Notes: generated by a model from the letters alone, not told the origin. A stretch of 64,000 nucleotides of DNA from an uncultured Flavobacteriaceae bacterium (GCA_947493175.1 CANLQD010000002.1:930001-994000); one strand, 5' to 3'; shown: positions 45,410 to 55,382, counted from the first letter of the stretch. Numbers and translations are program-made.

Positions 45410-46720
45410 TTATTGGATGAGCTTTCCGGCCAGTTGTAATAAGTTGATTTCGGCAATTTTCAAGTCGTACTTTGCTTTTGCCAGGTTATTGAGCGCATTA
45501 AAAAGGTTTATCTGTGCCTGTCTGAACTCCACTGCGGAAACCTGTGCTAGACTGGCCTGTTTTTGAATACGGCTAAAATTGAGTCGATTCGTGAGTACGT
45601 TGTTATCTTCAGCCTTTAACGTAAATTGTTTGTTCATATAGTCCTCGTAAGCGTTGTAAATTTCCGTTTTTAGTTCTTCCTTCGCCCGGTAAAGTTCAAT
45701 TTCACGGTTCGCCTTGGTGATTTTCGAGGTTTTGATGTTTGTTTGGGTCTTTCCACTGTCAAAAAGATTCCAGGATAGCCCCAATCCCAGGTTTAATCCG
45801 TAGGTTTCATTTTCGAGCGCGAACGACGTAACCGGATTAAGACTCTCGTTCCATTCATAGCTGGCACTACCGTTGATCTTTGGCAGGTATTTCGCCTTAT
45901 TGATTTTGATGTCTAGTTCGCTTAACAATATGTTCTGCTTGTTCAACAATGCCGATACATTATTTTCTTCGGCACTTTGAAGAATATCGTTTTCATCAAA
46001 CGGTTCGGAAAAGATCACTACCGTATCGATTTTGAATGGGACTGTCACCTCCCGGCCCAGTAAAAGATTCAGGTTGCGTTTGGCGTTCTTCAGGTCCTTA
46101 TAGGCAGAGGCATACGAGATACTGTCATTGTTCAGGTCTACCTGTGCATTGAGCTGGTCTAATTTGGTACCCTGCCCATATTTGAGTTTCCGTTTGGTAC
46201 GCTCCAGACGATCAATCGAATTTTCGATGGTCAGCAATAGATTATCCACTACTTGTGCCTGATAGGCCACGTTGTAATAGGTTTCATAAATGGAAATGAC
46301 CGTATTCTCGATCAGTTGTCGTTCCTGTAATTTCGTGTAATTCAGGTTTTCGGTATTCTTCTTGGAATTGAACTTTCGTTCGAGGCCATCAAAAATTGTA
46401 TAGTCTGCTGTTATGCCAGCACTGTACGATTCGGTAATGGCATTGTCTACCTCGGTAAGAGAGCCATCGGAAAATACTACACTCTGTACCTCATCCGAAT
46501 AGTTAACGTTGCCCGATGCGGAAACGCTTGGCAGGTAGCCGCTGTTCAACAGACCTTTCTCGATTTTCGAAATTTCGGTATCGTTCTTGGCGATACGAAC
46601 GTCGTAATTGCTTTCGATGGCAATTTCAATGGCTTCCCGAACTGTAAGGGTTTTTTGGGCAGCCGTTTTGAGCCCAACCAGTCCCAAGAATATTACCGTT
46701 ATGGTATTAAAATTCCTCAT
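45410..46720 (-). CDS. TolC-family outer-membrane channel of the RND pump
   Basis: 436 residues with signal peptide (cleaved about TAAQKT). Two outer-membrane-efflux-protein domains carry long coiled helices (TLTVREAIEIAIESNYDV at the start, VEFRQAQINLFNALNNLAKAK near the end). It overlaps the 3' end of the RND gene by 14 bp and is therefore translationally coupled to it. It forms the outer duct of the tripartite pump. Confidence 0.92.
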   Translation of the reverse strand: MRNFNTITVIFLGLVGLKTAAQKTLTVREAIEIAIESNYDVRIAKNDTEISKIEKGLLNSGYLPSVSASGNVNYSDEVQSVVFSDGSLTEVDNAITESYSAGITADYTIFDGLERKFNSKKNTENLNYTKLQERQLIENTVISIYETYYNVAYQAQVVDNLLLTIENSIDRLERTKRKLKYGQGTKLDQLNAQVDLNNDSISYASAYKDLKNAKRNLNLLLGREVTVPFKIDTVVIFSEPFDENDILQSAEENNVSALLNKQNILLSELDIKINKAKYLPKINGSASYEWNESLNPVTSFALENETYGLNLGLGLSWNLFDSGKTQTNIKTSKITKANREIELYRAKEELKTEIYNAYEDYMNKQFTLKAEDNNVLTNRLNFSRIQKQASLAQVSAVEFRQAQINLFNALNNLAKAKYDLKIAEINLLQLAGKLIQ

Positions 46721-49700
46721 GTGCTACTTTTTGTTCTTTGATGGCACGTTCCACTTCTTCACGTGTCGGTTTTTTTCCGGTGACTAGGTATTTAAAATAT
46801 ACTTTAACCGTATTAGAGAACGATAGAAAAATAGGAAGCAAAAACAAGGTCAATAAGGTTGCTATAGCAATCCCGTATGAAATGGCAATCGCCATGGGAA
46901 TGAGGAACTGGGCCTGAAGACTTCGCTCTAGCATCAAAGGTGCCAGACCGGCAATCGTCGTTATCGAAGTAAGGAAAATGGCCCTGAAACGGGCACGCCC
47001 TGTCTCATACAAGGCCTCGTCGAACCGCAGCCCCTCCTTTAGATAGGTATTGAACTTGTTGGTAAATACCAGGCCATCATTCACCACTATTCCAATGAGC
47101 CCCACGATACCCAAATAGGACAATACGCTCATAGGAAACCCATGTAAGTAATGGCCCCATGCCACACCGATAATGCTAAATGGAATCAATGCCAACAGTA
47201 TAAAAGGTTGCGAGAACGAACGGAACGTAAATACGATGACCACATAGATCAGAAAAACAATGGCCGGAAAAACTGCTGCGGCCGAATCGGCTATCTTGCC
47301 CGCTTCCCGATTCTGACCCTCTGCCGATACTGTAACTTCCGGATATTTCGTCTCGATTATTTGTGCGACCCTAGTGCCCAAATCCTGCATGATCTCAGCC
47401 GAACTCACTTGCGGGTTGGCAATATCAGCATCCACGGTCACTTCCCGTATCCCATCCAAATGGTTGATGGCCACTTCTCCGCGTTCTATGGTATAAGAAG
47501 CTACCTGTGACAGGGGAACACGTCCGTTCTCGGTACTGATTTCTATGGTGTTGATATTATTGACACTTGATCTGTTCTGATTATCGTACCGTACCCATAT
47601 CTTTACCTCGTCCTGACCTCGTTGCACCCGTTGCACCTCGTTCCCGAAGAAAGCATTTCGCACCTGGGTCATAAGTCCGTTATAGGTAAGGCCCAACAAG
47701 GTCGCGTTTTCCTTTAAAGTCAGATTGATTTCCTTAATGCCCTTGGGACTGGAATCGGTAATATCCTTCACGTCCGGGTTCTGCTTCAATTCGGCATATA
47801 CCATTTTTTTTGCCTCATTGATTTGATTTATATTCTTTCCTTGTAGCGAAACCGAAATAGGTGCCCCACCGACATTGGCGCCAGAATTGAAAGATAGTTT
47901 TTCTAAAATGGGAATAACACCTACTTCCGAACGTATCTGATCCGTGATTTCGACCGATGAAATCGAACGTGTTTCACTGGGGGAAAGGTTCACTGTAATG
48001 CTACTGGATGAACTGGTAGGGCCAACCCGCTTTACGGTACCGATAATATGAGGACCGTTGAATTCGTTAGGACCCAGCTCTTCGTTTATTTTCCAAATAA
48101 CATCTTCGATATGCGAGGCAATCGAATCCGTTATCCGCTCACTAGTGCCTTGGGGAGTGTTAATGGTGGTCACAATCTGGTCACTTGCCGTTGTAGGGAA
48201 AAAGGACAGTTTGATCAGACCACTGGTAAAGGCACCAATGGTAATGAGGAATAAAAAAAGCACAATGGAAAATGACAGAAACTTATGTTGTAAACATTTT
48301 TTGTAAACGGGGCTATATACCTTGTCCCTTAAGAAGTCCATTAGTTGTTCACCGTATCGATTGAACCTGCTGACTTTATCGATGTTCTTGATATCTTTGG
48401 AATGTGCCAAATGTGCAGGAAGGATCAGTAAGGCTTCGATCAACGACACCAGTAAGGTAAGGGTGACTACCATCGCAATATCGCCAAAGAAATCCCCTAT
48501 CATACCGTCTAAAAAGAAAAATACCGAAAATGCCAAAATGGTGGTTGCAATAGCCGAAAGAATCGGCTTAAGTACTTCAAGGGTACCGTTGACTGCTGCT
48601 TTTATGGGTGATTCCCCTTTTTCCCTTCGACTGTAAATATTCTCCGCGATCACGATGCCGTCATCGACCAAAATACCTATGACCAAGATCATACCGAACA
48701 TCGAGAGCATGTTCAAAGTGACCCCATATTGGGGTAATAGTATGAACATGCCAAAGAATGAAATGGGTAAGCCGAAAGCGACCCAAAAGGCCACACTGGG
48801 CCTTAGAAAGAACGATAAGAGTATCAATACCAAAATCATCCCTACAAGGGCATTCTCGAGCAATAGCGAAATTCTGTCCTGAATGGCATCTGCGGTGTTG
48901 AAGGTGACCTGCAATTGAATATTATCGTGGGAAGCATTAAATTCCTTTATATAGTCTTTGACACTTTCGACACTGCCAATCAAGTCTTCGGTGTTGGTAT
49001 TGTTAAGATCTATTTGAACCGCTTGCTGACCATTATAGAAGAGTTGATCCGGATCTTCATTGAAAGTATCCTTGAGTTTCGCAATATCTCGGAGATATAC
49101 CTTAGAGCCATCGACCGATGATTTGATGACGATGTTTTTAAGATTATTGGCAAAATATCCCTTGTTGTCGGCCCGAATCAAAAATTCTTCATCAACCGTT
49201 TTTATAGACCCCCCTGAAATAATGATATTCGCTTCCGCCACCGATCTGGCCACATCTTCAAAAGAGAGGTCATAGCTCCGTAGCTTGGTTTCCGAGATGG
49301 CGATCTCAATCTCTTCTTCGGGAAAACCTGTCAGCGAAATCTGTGAAATCCCATCGATTCGCAATAGGTCGTCCTCGATATCTTGGGCGTACTCTTTTAA
49401 TATGCGGAGGGGGATGTCGTCTCCGGTAACTATAAATGAAATGGCCGGTCGTGTCGGTTTAATGGTCTCGACAACGGGCGGTTCAATATTTACCGGGAAA
49501 GAGGGAATTCTATCAATCTCGTTCTTTACCTCATCCAAGATTAGGTTAACGTCAAAACCGGATAAGGTCTCGACCGTTACCGTTCCTCTGTTTTCTTCAG
49601 AAACGGAACTCACTCTATCGATACCGATAACCCCTTTTAGGTTGCGTTCTATCTTTTCAATGATGCCTTCCTCAACTTCCTCGGGCGAAGCACCGGGATA

Positions 49701-49853
49701 GGCAACGGTAATCTGGATGGTTTTGGCCTCTGCCAAAGGAAAAAAAGAAGAATTCATTTTTCGATACCCCAGAAAACCAAAAATCAAGAACCCGATAATG
49801 AAGATGTTCACTGCAACCGGATATTTGATAAAATAAGCTAGGAATTTTTTCAT
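46707..49853 (-). CDS. RND-family efflux permease (AcrB/HAE type)
   Basis: 1048 residues with the typical RND layout: TM1 (YFIKYPVAVNIFIIGFLIFG), first periplasmic loop, helices 2-6 with GILVDDGIVIAENIYSRREK (the family's conserved acidic pair in TM4), TM7 near residue 520, second periplasmic loop, helices 8-12 with GIVGLIGIVVNDGLVF. Proton-driven export from the periplasm or inner membrane. It is the third gene of the operon Spy-like, MFP, RND, TolC. Substrate is not readable. Confidence 0.95.
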   Translation of the reverse strand: MKKFLAYFIKYPVAVNIFIIGFLIFGFLGYRKMNSSFFPLAEAKTIQITVAYPGASPEEVEEGIIEKIERNLKGVIGIDRVSSVSEENRGTVTVETLSGFDVNLILDEVKNEIDRIPSFPVNIEPPVVETIKPTRPAISFIVTGDDIPLRILKEYAQDIEDDLLRIDGISQISLTGFPEEEIEIAISETKLRSYDLSFEDVARSVAEANIIISGGSIKTVDEEFLIRADNKGYFANNLKNIVIKSSVDGSKVYLRDIAKLKDTFNEDPDQLFYNGQQAVQIDLNNTNTEDLIGSVESVKDYIKEFNASHDNIQLQVTFNTADAIQDRISLLLENALVGMILVLILLSFFLRPSVAFWVAFGLPISFFGMFILLPQYGVTLNMLSMFGMILVIGILVDDGIVIAENIYSRREKGESPIKAAVNGTLEVLKPILSAIATTILAFSVFFFLDGMIGDFFGDIAMVVTLTLLVSLIEALLILPAHLAHSKDIKNIDKVSRFNRYGEQLMDFLRDKVYSPVYKKCLQHKFLSFSIVLFLFLITIGAFTSGLIKLSFFPTTASDQIVTTINTPQGTSERITDSIASHIEDVIWKINEELGPNEFNGPHIIGTVKRVGPTSSSSSITVNLSPSETRSISSVEITDQIRSEVGVIPILEKLSFNSGANVGGAPISVSLQGKNINQINEAKKMVYAELKQNPDVKDITDSSPKGIKEINLTLKENATLLGLTYNGLMTQVRNAFFGNEVQRVQRGQDEVKIWVRYDNQNRSSVNNINTIEISTENGRVPLSQVASYTIERGEVAINHLDGIREVTVDADIANPQVSSAEIMQDLGTRVAQIIETKYPEVTVSAEGQNREAGKIADSAAAVFPAIVFLIYVVIVFTFRSFSQPFILLALIPFSIIGVAWGHYLHGFPMSVLSYLGIVGLIGIVVNDGLVFTNKFNTYLKEGLRFDEALYETGRARFRAIFLTSITTIAGLAPLMLERSLQAQFLIPMAIAISYGIAIATLLTLFLLPIFLSFSNTVKVYFKYLVTGKKPTREEVERAIKEQKVAHEEF

Positions 49854-49937
49854 CTATAAACTGCAATTTCAAGGTCGTTGCCTAATGGAATCATTGAAAG
49901 GGCATCTCTATTTTTGGCCAAAGGCCGATGCTTAAAA

Positions 49938-51050
49938 TCATTGACCTTTTATCTTTACCTGCATACCGGGATAGGCATTGGCGATACGTTGACCGGCGAT
50001 GAGCATACCGTCTTCCAAGCCAGAGACCACGGCCATATTCCCCTGGTAGTTGATGATTTTTACAGGATGTAACACCAATACATTGTCTTTGACAATGTAG
50101 ACCTTATTGTTTTCCAATATCAGCGAGTTATCTAGTTTAAAGACATTGGCCAATGCATTGCCCTTTATCTGGGCTTTTAAATATCCCCCATCTCTCAGGT
50201 CTTGGTGGTCAACTTCAACAATGATATCGATGCTCTGCGTATCCTGATCTATTTTTCCATTGATCCGGATGATCGTTCCTTGAAAAGACTGCACATTATC
50301 GATTGTCTTCAAATCGACCTTCATTCCCTTTTTAAGAAATTTATTATCTGTTGCGGGCACAGAGAGTCGAAGTTCAAAGTTGGAATCATCTACAAATTCC
50401 CCGATTTTCTGACCGCTTCTAACGAGCGTACCCACATTCACGTTCGATTCCGTAACAATACCGCTAAAAGGGGCCCCTATATAGTACTTGCTTAGACGTT
50501 CTTCCAAGTTCTTTATATTGAAATAAGTGCTGTAAACATTCTTGCCCGATATAAATAGTTTTTCTTCGTTGGAGCCGAATTCTGGCAAGGGAGGCGTGGT
50601 CGAGTTTACGTTTAGGTTTTCTAGGTACACCTCCCATTTTTGATAGAGGTCGGGATAATCGATTTCCATATCGGGCAGCATAGCCGCAAGCTGGTTCATA
50701 AGGTCGCTTCGGCTCGATTTAATTTGTGCCTCGTGTTCTTTGCTCTCTATGGCAATCAAGGTCTGTCCCTTTCGAAATCGGTTGCCTATTTTAAATGAAG
50801 TTTTAGTTCTTTGGAGTACTCCCTGTACCTCGCTGAACAATTCTATTTTCTCCATAGCCTGTAACGTACCCGTTGCCTCGATCATATAAGGAATACTAGT
50901 CAGTGTTACCCGGCTGGCCATAATTTCGACCGCAATAGGTTCGTTAGTTATCTCGGCAACAGGGTCACCTTGACCGTTTAAAAAATTGAACGCCAAGATA
51001 CCTACGGCGACAATGGCTACTCCCAGAAAGATGCTATATTTTTTTTTCAT
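49938..51050 (-). CDS. RND efflux membrane fusion protein
   Basis: 370 residues with an N-terminal membrane anchor or signal (SIFLGVAIVAVGILAFNF). The lipoyl halves (IELFSEVQGVLQRTKTSFKIG and GAPFSGIVTESNVNVG) flank a helical hairpin longer than usual for its length, followed by beta-barrel and membrane-proximal domains. It connects the RND trimer to the TolC-type duct. Three bp separate it from the Spy-like gene upstream, and 84 bp from the RND gene downstream. Confidence 0.92.
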   Translation of the reverse strand: MKKKYSIFLGVAIVAVGILAFNFLNGQGDPVAEITNEPIAVEIMASRVTLTSIPYMIEATGTLQAMEKIELFSEVQGVLQRTKTSFKIGNRFRKGQTLIAIESKEHEAQIKSSRSDLMNQLAAMLPDMEIDYPDLYQKWEVYLENLNVNSTTPPLPEFGSNEEKLFISGKNVYSTYFNIKNLEERLSKYYIGAPFSGIVTESNVNVGTLVRSGQKIGEFVDDSNFELRLSVPATDNKFLKKGMKVDLKTIDNVQSFQGTIIRINGKIDQDTQSIDIIVEVDHQDLRDGGYLKAQIKGNALANVFKLDNSLILENNKVYIVKDNVLVLHPVKIINYQGNMAVVSGLEDGMLIAGQRIANAYPGMQVKIKGQ

Positions 51051-51053
51051 GCT

Positions 51054-51416
51054 TTACATACTCATATTTTTCCGCATATAGTTCCTGATTTGAGGTGCTA
51101 GATCGTCTTCATACTTTTCAAATTGTTCTTTGGTCAGCACCGTTTCGAGTTCGGAATTCTTTTCCCTTTTTATCTTCTTCATTTCACCCATCTTTCCGAA
51201 CATAGAACCCTCCTGCTCTATTAAGGATTTTTGTTCAATAGCATATCTTTTATTGATTTCCGAAACCCTTTCTTGCTGTACTTCTGTTAGCTCTAGCTCC
51301 TCGGTCATTAAGTTGTTCTGATAATCCGCAATCTCCTCTGCGCTTAGGTTTTCTTGTGAAAATGCTAATTGACCAATGATGAGTAACAGTGTTGTGATAA
51401 GAGATTGTAGCTTCAT
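51054..51416 (-). CDS. Spy/CpxP-like periplasmic protein
   Basis: 120 residues: signal peptide (cleaved about AFSQEN), then an all-helical body with two LTxxQ-type motifs, ELTEVQQERV and VLTKEQFEKYE, as in the Spy and CpxP chaperones. It ends in a Met-rich tail (NYMRKNMSM). It heads the RND operon and is preceded at 19 bp by a TTAACC-N4-GGTT operator. It probably protects periplasmic proteins or senses envelope damage (inference). Confidence 0.8.
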   Translation of the reverse strand: MKLQSLITTLLLIIGQLAFSQENLSAEEIADYQNNLMTEELELTEVQQERVSEINKRYAIEQKSLIEQEGSMFGKMGEMKKIKREKNSELETVLTKEQFEKYEDDLAPQIRNYMRKNMSM

Positions 51417-51434
51417 TTTTTAACTTTTTGTAGT

Positions 51435-51450
51435 TTAACCAAATGGTTGA
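51435..51450 (-). promoter_or_regulatory. TetR-type operator before the RND operon
   Basis: TTAACCAAATGGTTGA is the reverse complement of the TCAACCATTTGGTTAA form, matching the two operators at 32804 and 33595 in arms and 4-base spacing. It lies 18-34 bp before the Spy-like start codon. A TAATTTTG -7 candidate on the minus strand is at 51544-51551. Confidence 0.65.
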
Positions 51451-52081
51451 CTAATAGATAATCTAAATCCAATGGACCCTGTTCCTCAGATTCTTTAAAA
51501 AGTTGGAAGAAGATTTTGGAAGTAACCTATGAATTCTCAATCCCAAAATTATCGGATGAAGACTACCACATCAAGTAAAATCGACCAATCCGTATTATGT
51601 CTATACCAATATGTCCGTTTTAAGGATTTTTTACAATGCGTACCACAAAACCAACAGGTCTTTACCGGTTTGGATGCTATTTAGGCCATACAACCGAGTG
51701 ACTTCTGGCGTATGTTTTAGTGAAGAAGCGGTTAAAAGGATTTATAGAGACCATCTCCCCGCTGGTAGACAAATCAACAGTGCTTGTATATCTCTTTTTT
51801 TTTAAAGTGGTGATCTAGCTATTTTAGTAACCAAGTTTAAACGAATTGGTTACATATGGTACCAGTAAATATGAATTCATATGCTCAACAAAAAATGGCA
51901 ACTAATTCCATAAGTCATCCGGAAACGTGTTTATAGTAGTCGCGATACTTTCGCCCATAAATAGATGGTTTCAAAAATAGTACTGCCATAAACCTTTATA
52001 ACCATTCGACCAATTGTGCTTATAGTTAAAAATGTTTCATAGTGATTTTTTAAGTTAGCAGTGAGGTTTTTTTACCCAAAG
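51451..52081. other. Long intergenic region between RND operon and cyclase
   Basis: About 630 bp without a gene I can support. A plus-strand frame at 51611-51805 lacks homology and codon character. The region holds the inverted repeat at 51827-51853 and ends in an orphan plus-strand terminator at 52082-52107, so a non-coding transcript is possible. Confidence 0.45.
51827..51853. repeat. Inverted repeat GTAACCAA-N11-TTGGTTAC
   Basis: GTAACCAA (51827-51834) pairs exactly with TTGGTTAC (51846-51853), and the palindrome GTTTAAAC (51835-51842) lies between. The arms resemble the AACC/GGTT halves of the TetR operators but with wider spacing. Possibly a regulator binding site. Confidence 0.45.
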
Positions 52082-52107
52082 GCCGCCCTGAATTGGGCGG
52101 CTTTTTT
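52082..52107 (+). terminator. Strong intrinsic terminator upstream of the cyclase gene
   Basis: GCCGCCC (52082-52088) pairs with GGGCGGC (52095-52101) around TGAATT, followed by T6. No plus-strand gene precedes it, so it ends an unannotated transcript or attenuates the cyclase leader, 44 bp before its ATG. Confidence 0.75.
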
Positions 52108-52150
52108 GATGTAAAAATGACTACATTTAAGAGTTTGGAGCTTAACTCGA

Positions 52151-53233
52151 ATGGGAAAGACTAAAATGACCTATAAGTCGGTTGTAGAAAATATTTTGCT
52201 ACTACTGCTCTTTGTACTCGGAGCGAACCTGTTTGTTTTCCTGAAAACAGCCGGACTCGAAACCTTCTTTCTGGATGAATCTTCCCGTCCGTTTTCCATG
52301 TCGGAAGCTATTTTAAAAACTTCGATAGGAGGATTTAAAATGGGCCTGAGCATTATTCTGTTCGAAATATATCTTTATCCAAAAATTCCAAAAAGGTGGC
52401 CTCTTTGGACCAAACGTGGTATTTGGGTTTTGAGTATTTCGACCCTTTTGGTATTCCATGTATTTACCACACAGATTTCATATGACGTAAACATCGAAAA
52501 AAAATCATGGGCAGTTTCCTGGGAAAGTGGTATCGCCTTCTTAAACTCTGGGGTGTTCTACTCTTTTTTCGTCTATTTTATGATTATCAGCATGGCCGTT
52601 AGGTTTCTTCGACAACTACGCCTGAATTTTGGCGAAGCTATTTTTTTCAACTATCTGTCAGGAAAATATGCCACCCCATTTGAGGTAGAACGAACTTTTA
52701 TGTTCATAGACCTCAACAATTCGACCTTTATTGCGGAAAACTTGGGACATCAAAAGTACAGTCGGTTTTTGAACAAGGCTTTCGATGATATTTTGGAGGC
52801 ACTGCAGGGGTTTGAATTCGATATTTATCAGTTTGTCGGAGACGAAATCGTACTCACATGGTTGGCAAAAGACAATGCAAAAAACAATGTTTTAAAAATG
52901 CAGCAATCTATCACTGATAAGCACGTTTCGCTTACTGATTTTTACCAAGGTACATTCGGAACTGTTCCTGCATTTAAATCTGCCGTTAACACTGGAAAGG
53001 TGATAGCTACCTTGATCGGTAGAGGCCAAAAAGAGTTCGCCTACCACGGTGATGTACTCAATACAGCGGCAAGGGTACTTCAGTTCTGTAAAAAATATAA
53101 TAAATCGATCCTAGTGACCGAGGACTATCTGGACGCCTATCCCGACAATCATTCGGCCTTTACACCAAAACTATTGGATTCGGTTCAATTACGCGGCAAA
53201 CAAAGTTTTAGTCAGATTTTTGCAATTGATTAA
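52151..53233 (+). CDS. Membrane-anchored class III adenylate/guanylate cyclase
   Basis: 360 residues. Four hydrophobic segments (about 13-33, 54-72, 87-105, 126-148) precede a class III cyclase domain (about 180-345). Metal-binding residues are in TFMFIDLNNST (first Asp) and YQFVGDEIVLTW (second Asp), and YHGDVLNTAARV fits the conserved G-x-x-V/L-N-x-A-A-R element with catalytic Asn and Arg. The product, cAMP or cGMP, is not decidable from reading. Bacteroidota generally carry few such enzymes. It is 72 bp upstream of ppk1. Confidence 0.87.
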   Translation: MGKTKMTYKSVVENILLLLLFVLGANLFVFLKTAGLETFFLDESSRPFSMSEAILKTSIGGFKMGLSIILFEIYLYPKIPKRWPLWTKRGIWVLSISTLLVFHVFTTQISYDVNIEKKSWAVSWESGIAFLNSGVFYSFFVYFMIISMAVRFLRQLRLNFGEAIFFNYLSGKYATPFEVERTFMFIDLNNSTFIAENLGHQKYSRFLNKAFDDILEALQGFEFDIYQFVGDEIVLTWLAKDNAKNNVLKMQQSITDKHVSLTDFYQGTFGTVPAFKSAVNTGKVIATLIGRGQKEFAYHGDVLNTAARVLQFCKKYNKSILVTEDYLDAYPDNHSAFTPKLLDSVQLRGKQSFSQIFAID

Positions 53234-53305
53234 GAGACCGTTTTATGCCATATCTTAACCATATAGTAATGCATCATCTTACCATGATATGTAATTTTGA
53301 AGACT

Positions 53306-55372
53306 ATGAACACCTCCAATCTAAATACCTTAGAGCGATATAACAATCGAGACGTCAATTGGCTTGGTTTCAATGGACGAGTCCTTCAGGAAGCTACTAA
53401 CCCCGAAAATCCCTTGTACGAAAGGCTAAAGTTCTTGGCCATCTTCTCTTCTAACTTAGATGAGTTTTTCAAAGTACGGGTATCCAAATTGCGACAGATC
53501 GGAAAGTTGAAGAAATCCGTTCGAAAACCCCTCGCGCTAAAACCGAATAAAACCCTTAAAGAGATTCTGGAGAAAATACAAAAACAACAAGAATCTTTGG
53601 GTGCGCTATTTTATGATGAACTTATACCGGAAATGCGCAAAGAAGGTATCGAGCTACTTCTAACAGACACATTCAAGAAGAAAAACATCGAACAAAGTCG
53701 TGTCCTTTTTAATCCAGACATGGCAAACCAACTCCCCGTTTTTTTTAGTTCGAACGCAACGGTAGAATCTTTTGAAGATGGAATCCTATATTTGGTAATG
53801 TCTTTCGAAGACACCGCTGAGTTCGCTTTTTTAAAAGTGCCCACTGCTACCTTTGGAAGGTTTATAGCATTATCTGACACCGATGAACTTAAAACATATG
53901 CTTTTTTAGAAGATGTCCTGAAACTGCATGTGCAGCAGCTTTTTCCCGATAAAGCAATAGTTGAAAAATATGTTATCAAAATTTCCAGGGATGCAGAATT
54001 GTACCTGGACGACGATTATGAGGGAGAATGGGTGCAGCAAATTTATGATTCTCTCTCCCAGCGCCAAGAAGGGCAACCTACCCGCCTGCTTTATGAAGAG
54101 GGCATGCCAAAGCCTTTCCAAAAACAGCTAAGAAAGCTCTTAGGTCTTGGAAAAATAGATATGGTACTTGGTGGAAAACATCATAATTTCAGTGATTTTT
54201 TCGCCTTTCCCAGAAAGGTTGCAACCGAGAAGTTATCCTATGAACCAATGCCGCCTCTACCCCATCGAGATTTTGAAGCACAGGACGATATATTCAAGTT
54301 GATCACGGAAGCAGATCGTCTGTTACATTTTCCTTATCAACGTTTCGACTATCTAGAACGCTGGTTGGAACAGGCAGCAATGGATGAAAGGGTACAGACC
54401 ATACATATTTCGCTATACCGTGTAGCCAGTGACTCTAAATTGACCTCTGCTTTATTAACTGCGCTGAAACAGAAGAAAGAAGTGAACATTTTTGTGGAGG
54501 CCAAGGCGCGTTTTGATGAGGGCAATAATCTTAAATGGGGGCGTATTTTCGAAGAACACGGGGGCAATGTGTTGTATAGTTTTCCGAATGTAAAAGTGCA
54601 CTCCAAGATTTTGTTGATCGAACGTATCGAAGAAAAAAATAGTCGTCACTATGCTTATATCGGCACTGGTAACTTTAATGCCAAGACGGCCAAAATATAT
54701 AGTGACCACGGACTTTTTACGGCAAATCAAAAAATTACAGGGGATTTAAAACAAGTCTTTAAAGTACTAAAGCGCGAGCTGTTATTACCAAAACTGAGCA
54801 CACTGTTTGTATCCCCATTCAATACAAGAACAGGTTTTGAACAGCTTTTGAAAAATGAAATTGAAAATGCCCGGCTTGGGCTTCCAGCCCGGATTTCTAT
54901 AAAAATGAACAACCTAGAAGATAAGACAATGATCAATTGGTTCTATGAAGCTAGTCAGGCGGGGGTACAGATTCGTTTGCTGGTAAGGGGTTTTTGCTGC
55001 TTGATACCAGGGATTGAAGGACTCAGCGAAAACATTCAAGTTGTCAGTATCTTAGACCGTTTTCTAGAACATGCGCGAGTTTTTCTTTTTCATAACAATG
55101 GTTCAGAAAAATTATTCATGGGAAGTGCCGACTGGATGACCCGAAATCTCGATAAAAGAATAGAGGTGTTGGTACCCATAGTAGACCCACGGATTTTTGA
55201 GGAACTAAAGCAAATTCTGGAAATACAGTTTGCCGATAACCAAAAAGCACGGATTATCGATAAAGAAGGTAGCAATCGTTTTGTGAAAACCGATTCGGAT
55301 ACGGAAATAATTCGTTCCCAAACAACTATTTATGAATATTTACAAAAACAACGAGCGGTCGAGGTTGACTGA
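53306..55372 (+). CDS. ppk1: Polyphosphate kinase 1
   Basis: 688 residues from the ATG at 53306; a TTG 9 bp upstream is in frame. The order is the N-terminal domain (RDVNWLGFNGRVLQEA, SSNLDEFFKVRVS), middle domain, and catalytic C1/C2 domains with KVHSKILLIER holding the autophosphorylated His, YAYIGTGNFNAKTAKIYSDH, and GSADWMTRNLDKRIEV. Length matches the family, about 690. It makes polyphosphate from ATP reversibly, at the inner membrane. It is convergent with the LytTR regulator, the stops being 10 bp apart. Confidence 0.96.
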   Translation: MNTSNLNTLERYNNRDVNWLGFNGRVLQEATNPENPLYERLKFLAIFSSNLDEFFKVRVSKLRQIGKLKKSVRKPLALKPNKTLKEILEKIQKQQESLGALFYDELIPEMRKEGIELLLTDTFKKKNIEQSRVLFNPDMANQLPVFFSSNATVESFEDGILYLVMSFEDTAEFAFLKVPTATFGRFIALSDTDELKTYAFLEDVLKLHVQQLFPDKAIVEKYVIKISRDAELYLDDDYEGEWVQQIYDSLSQRQEGQPTRLLYEEGMPKPFQKQLRKLLGLGKIDMVLGGKHHNFSDFFAFPRKVATEKLSYEPMPPLPHRDFEAQDDIFKLITEADRLLHFPYQRFDYLERWLEQAAMDERVQTIHISLYRVASDSKLTSALLTALKQKKEVNIFVEAKARFDEGNNLKWGRIFEEHGGNVLYSFPNVKVHSKILLIERIEEKNSRHYAYIGTGNFNAKTAKIYSDHGLFTANQKITGDLKQVFKVLKRELLLPKLSTLFVSPFNTRTGFEQLLKNEIENARLGLPARISIKMNNLEDKTMINWFYEASQAGVQIRLLVRGFCCLIPGIEGLSENIQVVSILDRFLEHARVFLFHNNGSEKLFMGSADWMTRNLDKRIEVLVPIVDPRIFEELKQILEIQFADNQKARIIDKEGSNRFVKTDSDTEIIRSQTTIYEYLQKQRAVEVD

Positions 55373-55382
55373 AAGACACAAA

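Noticed and set aside
51611..51805. Plus-strand frame of 64 codons in the long gap
   Set aside because: Composition and lack of any recognisable motif suggest chance, and the end of the frame contains a low-complexity T run.
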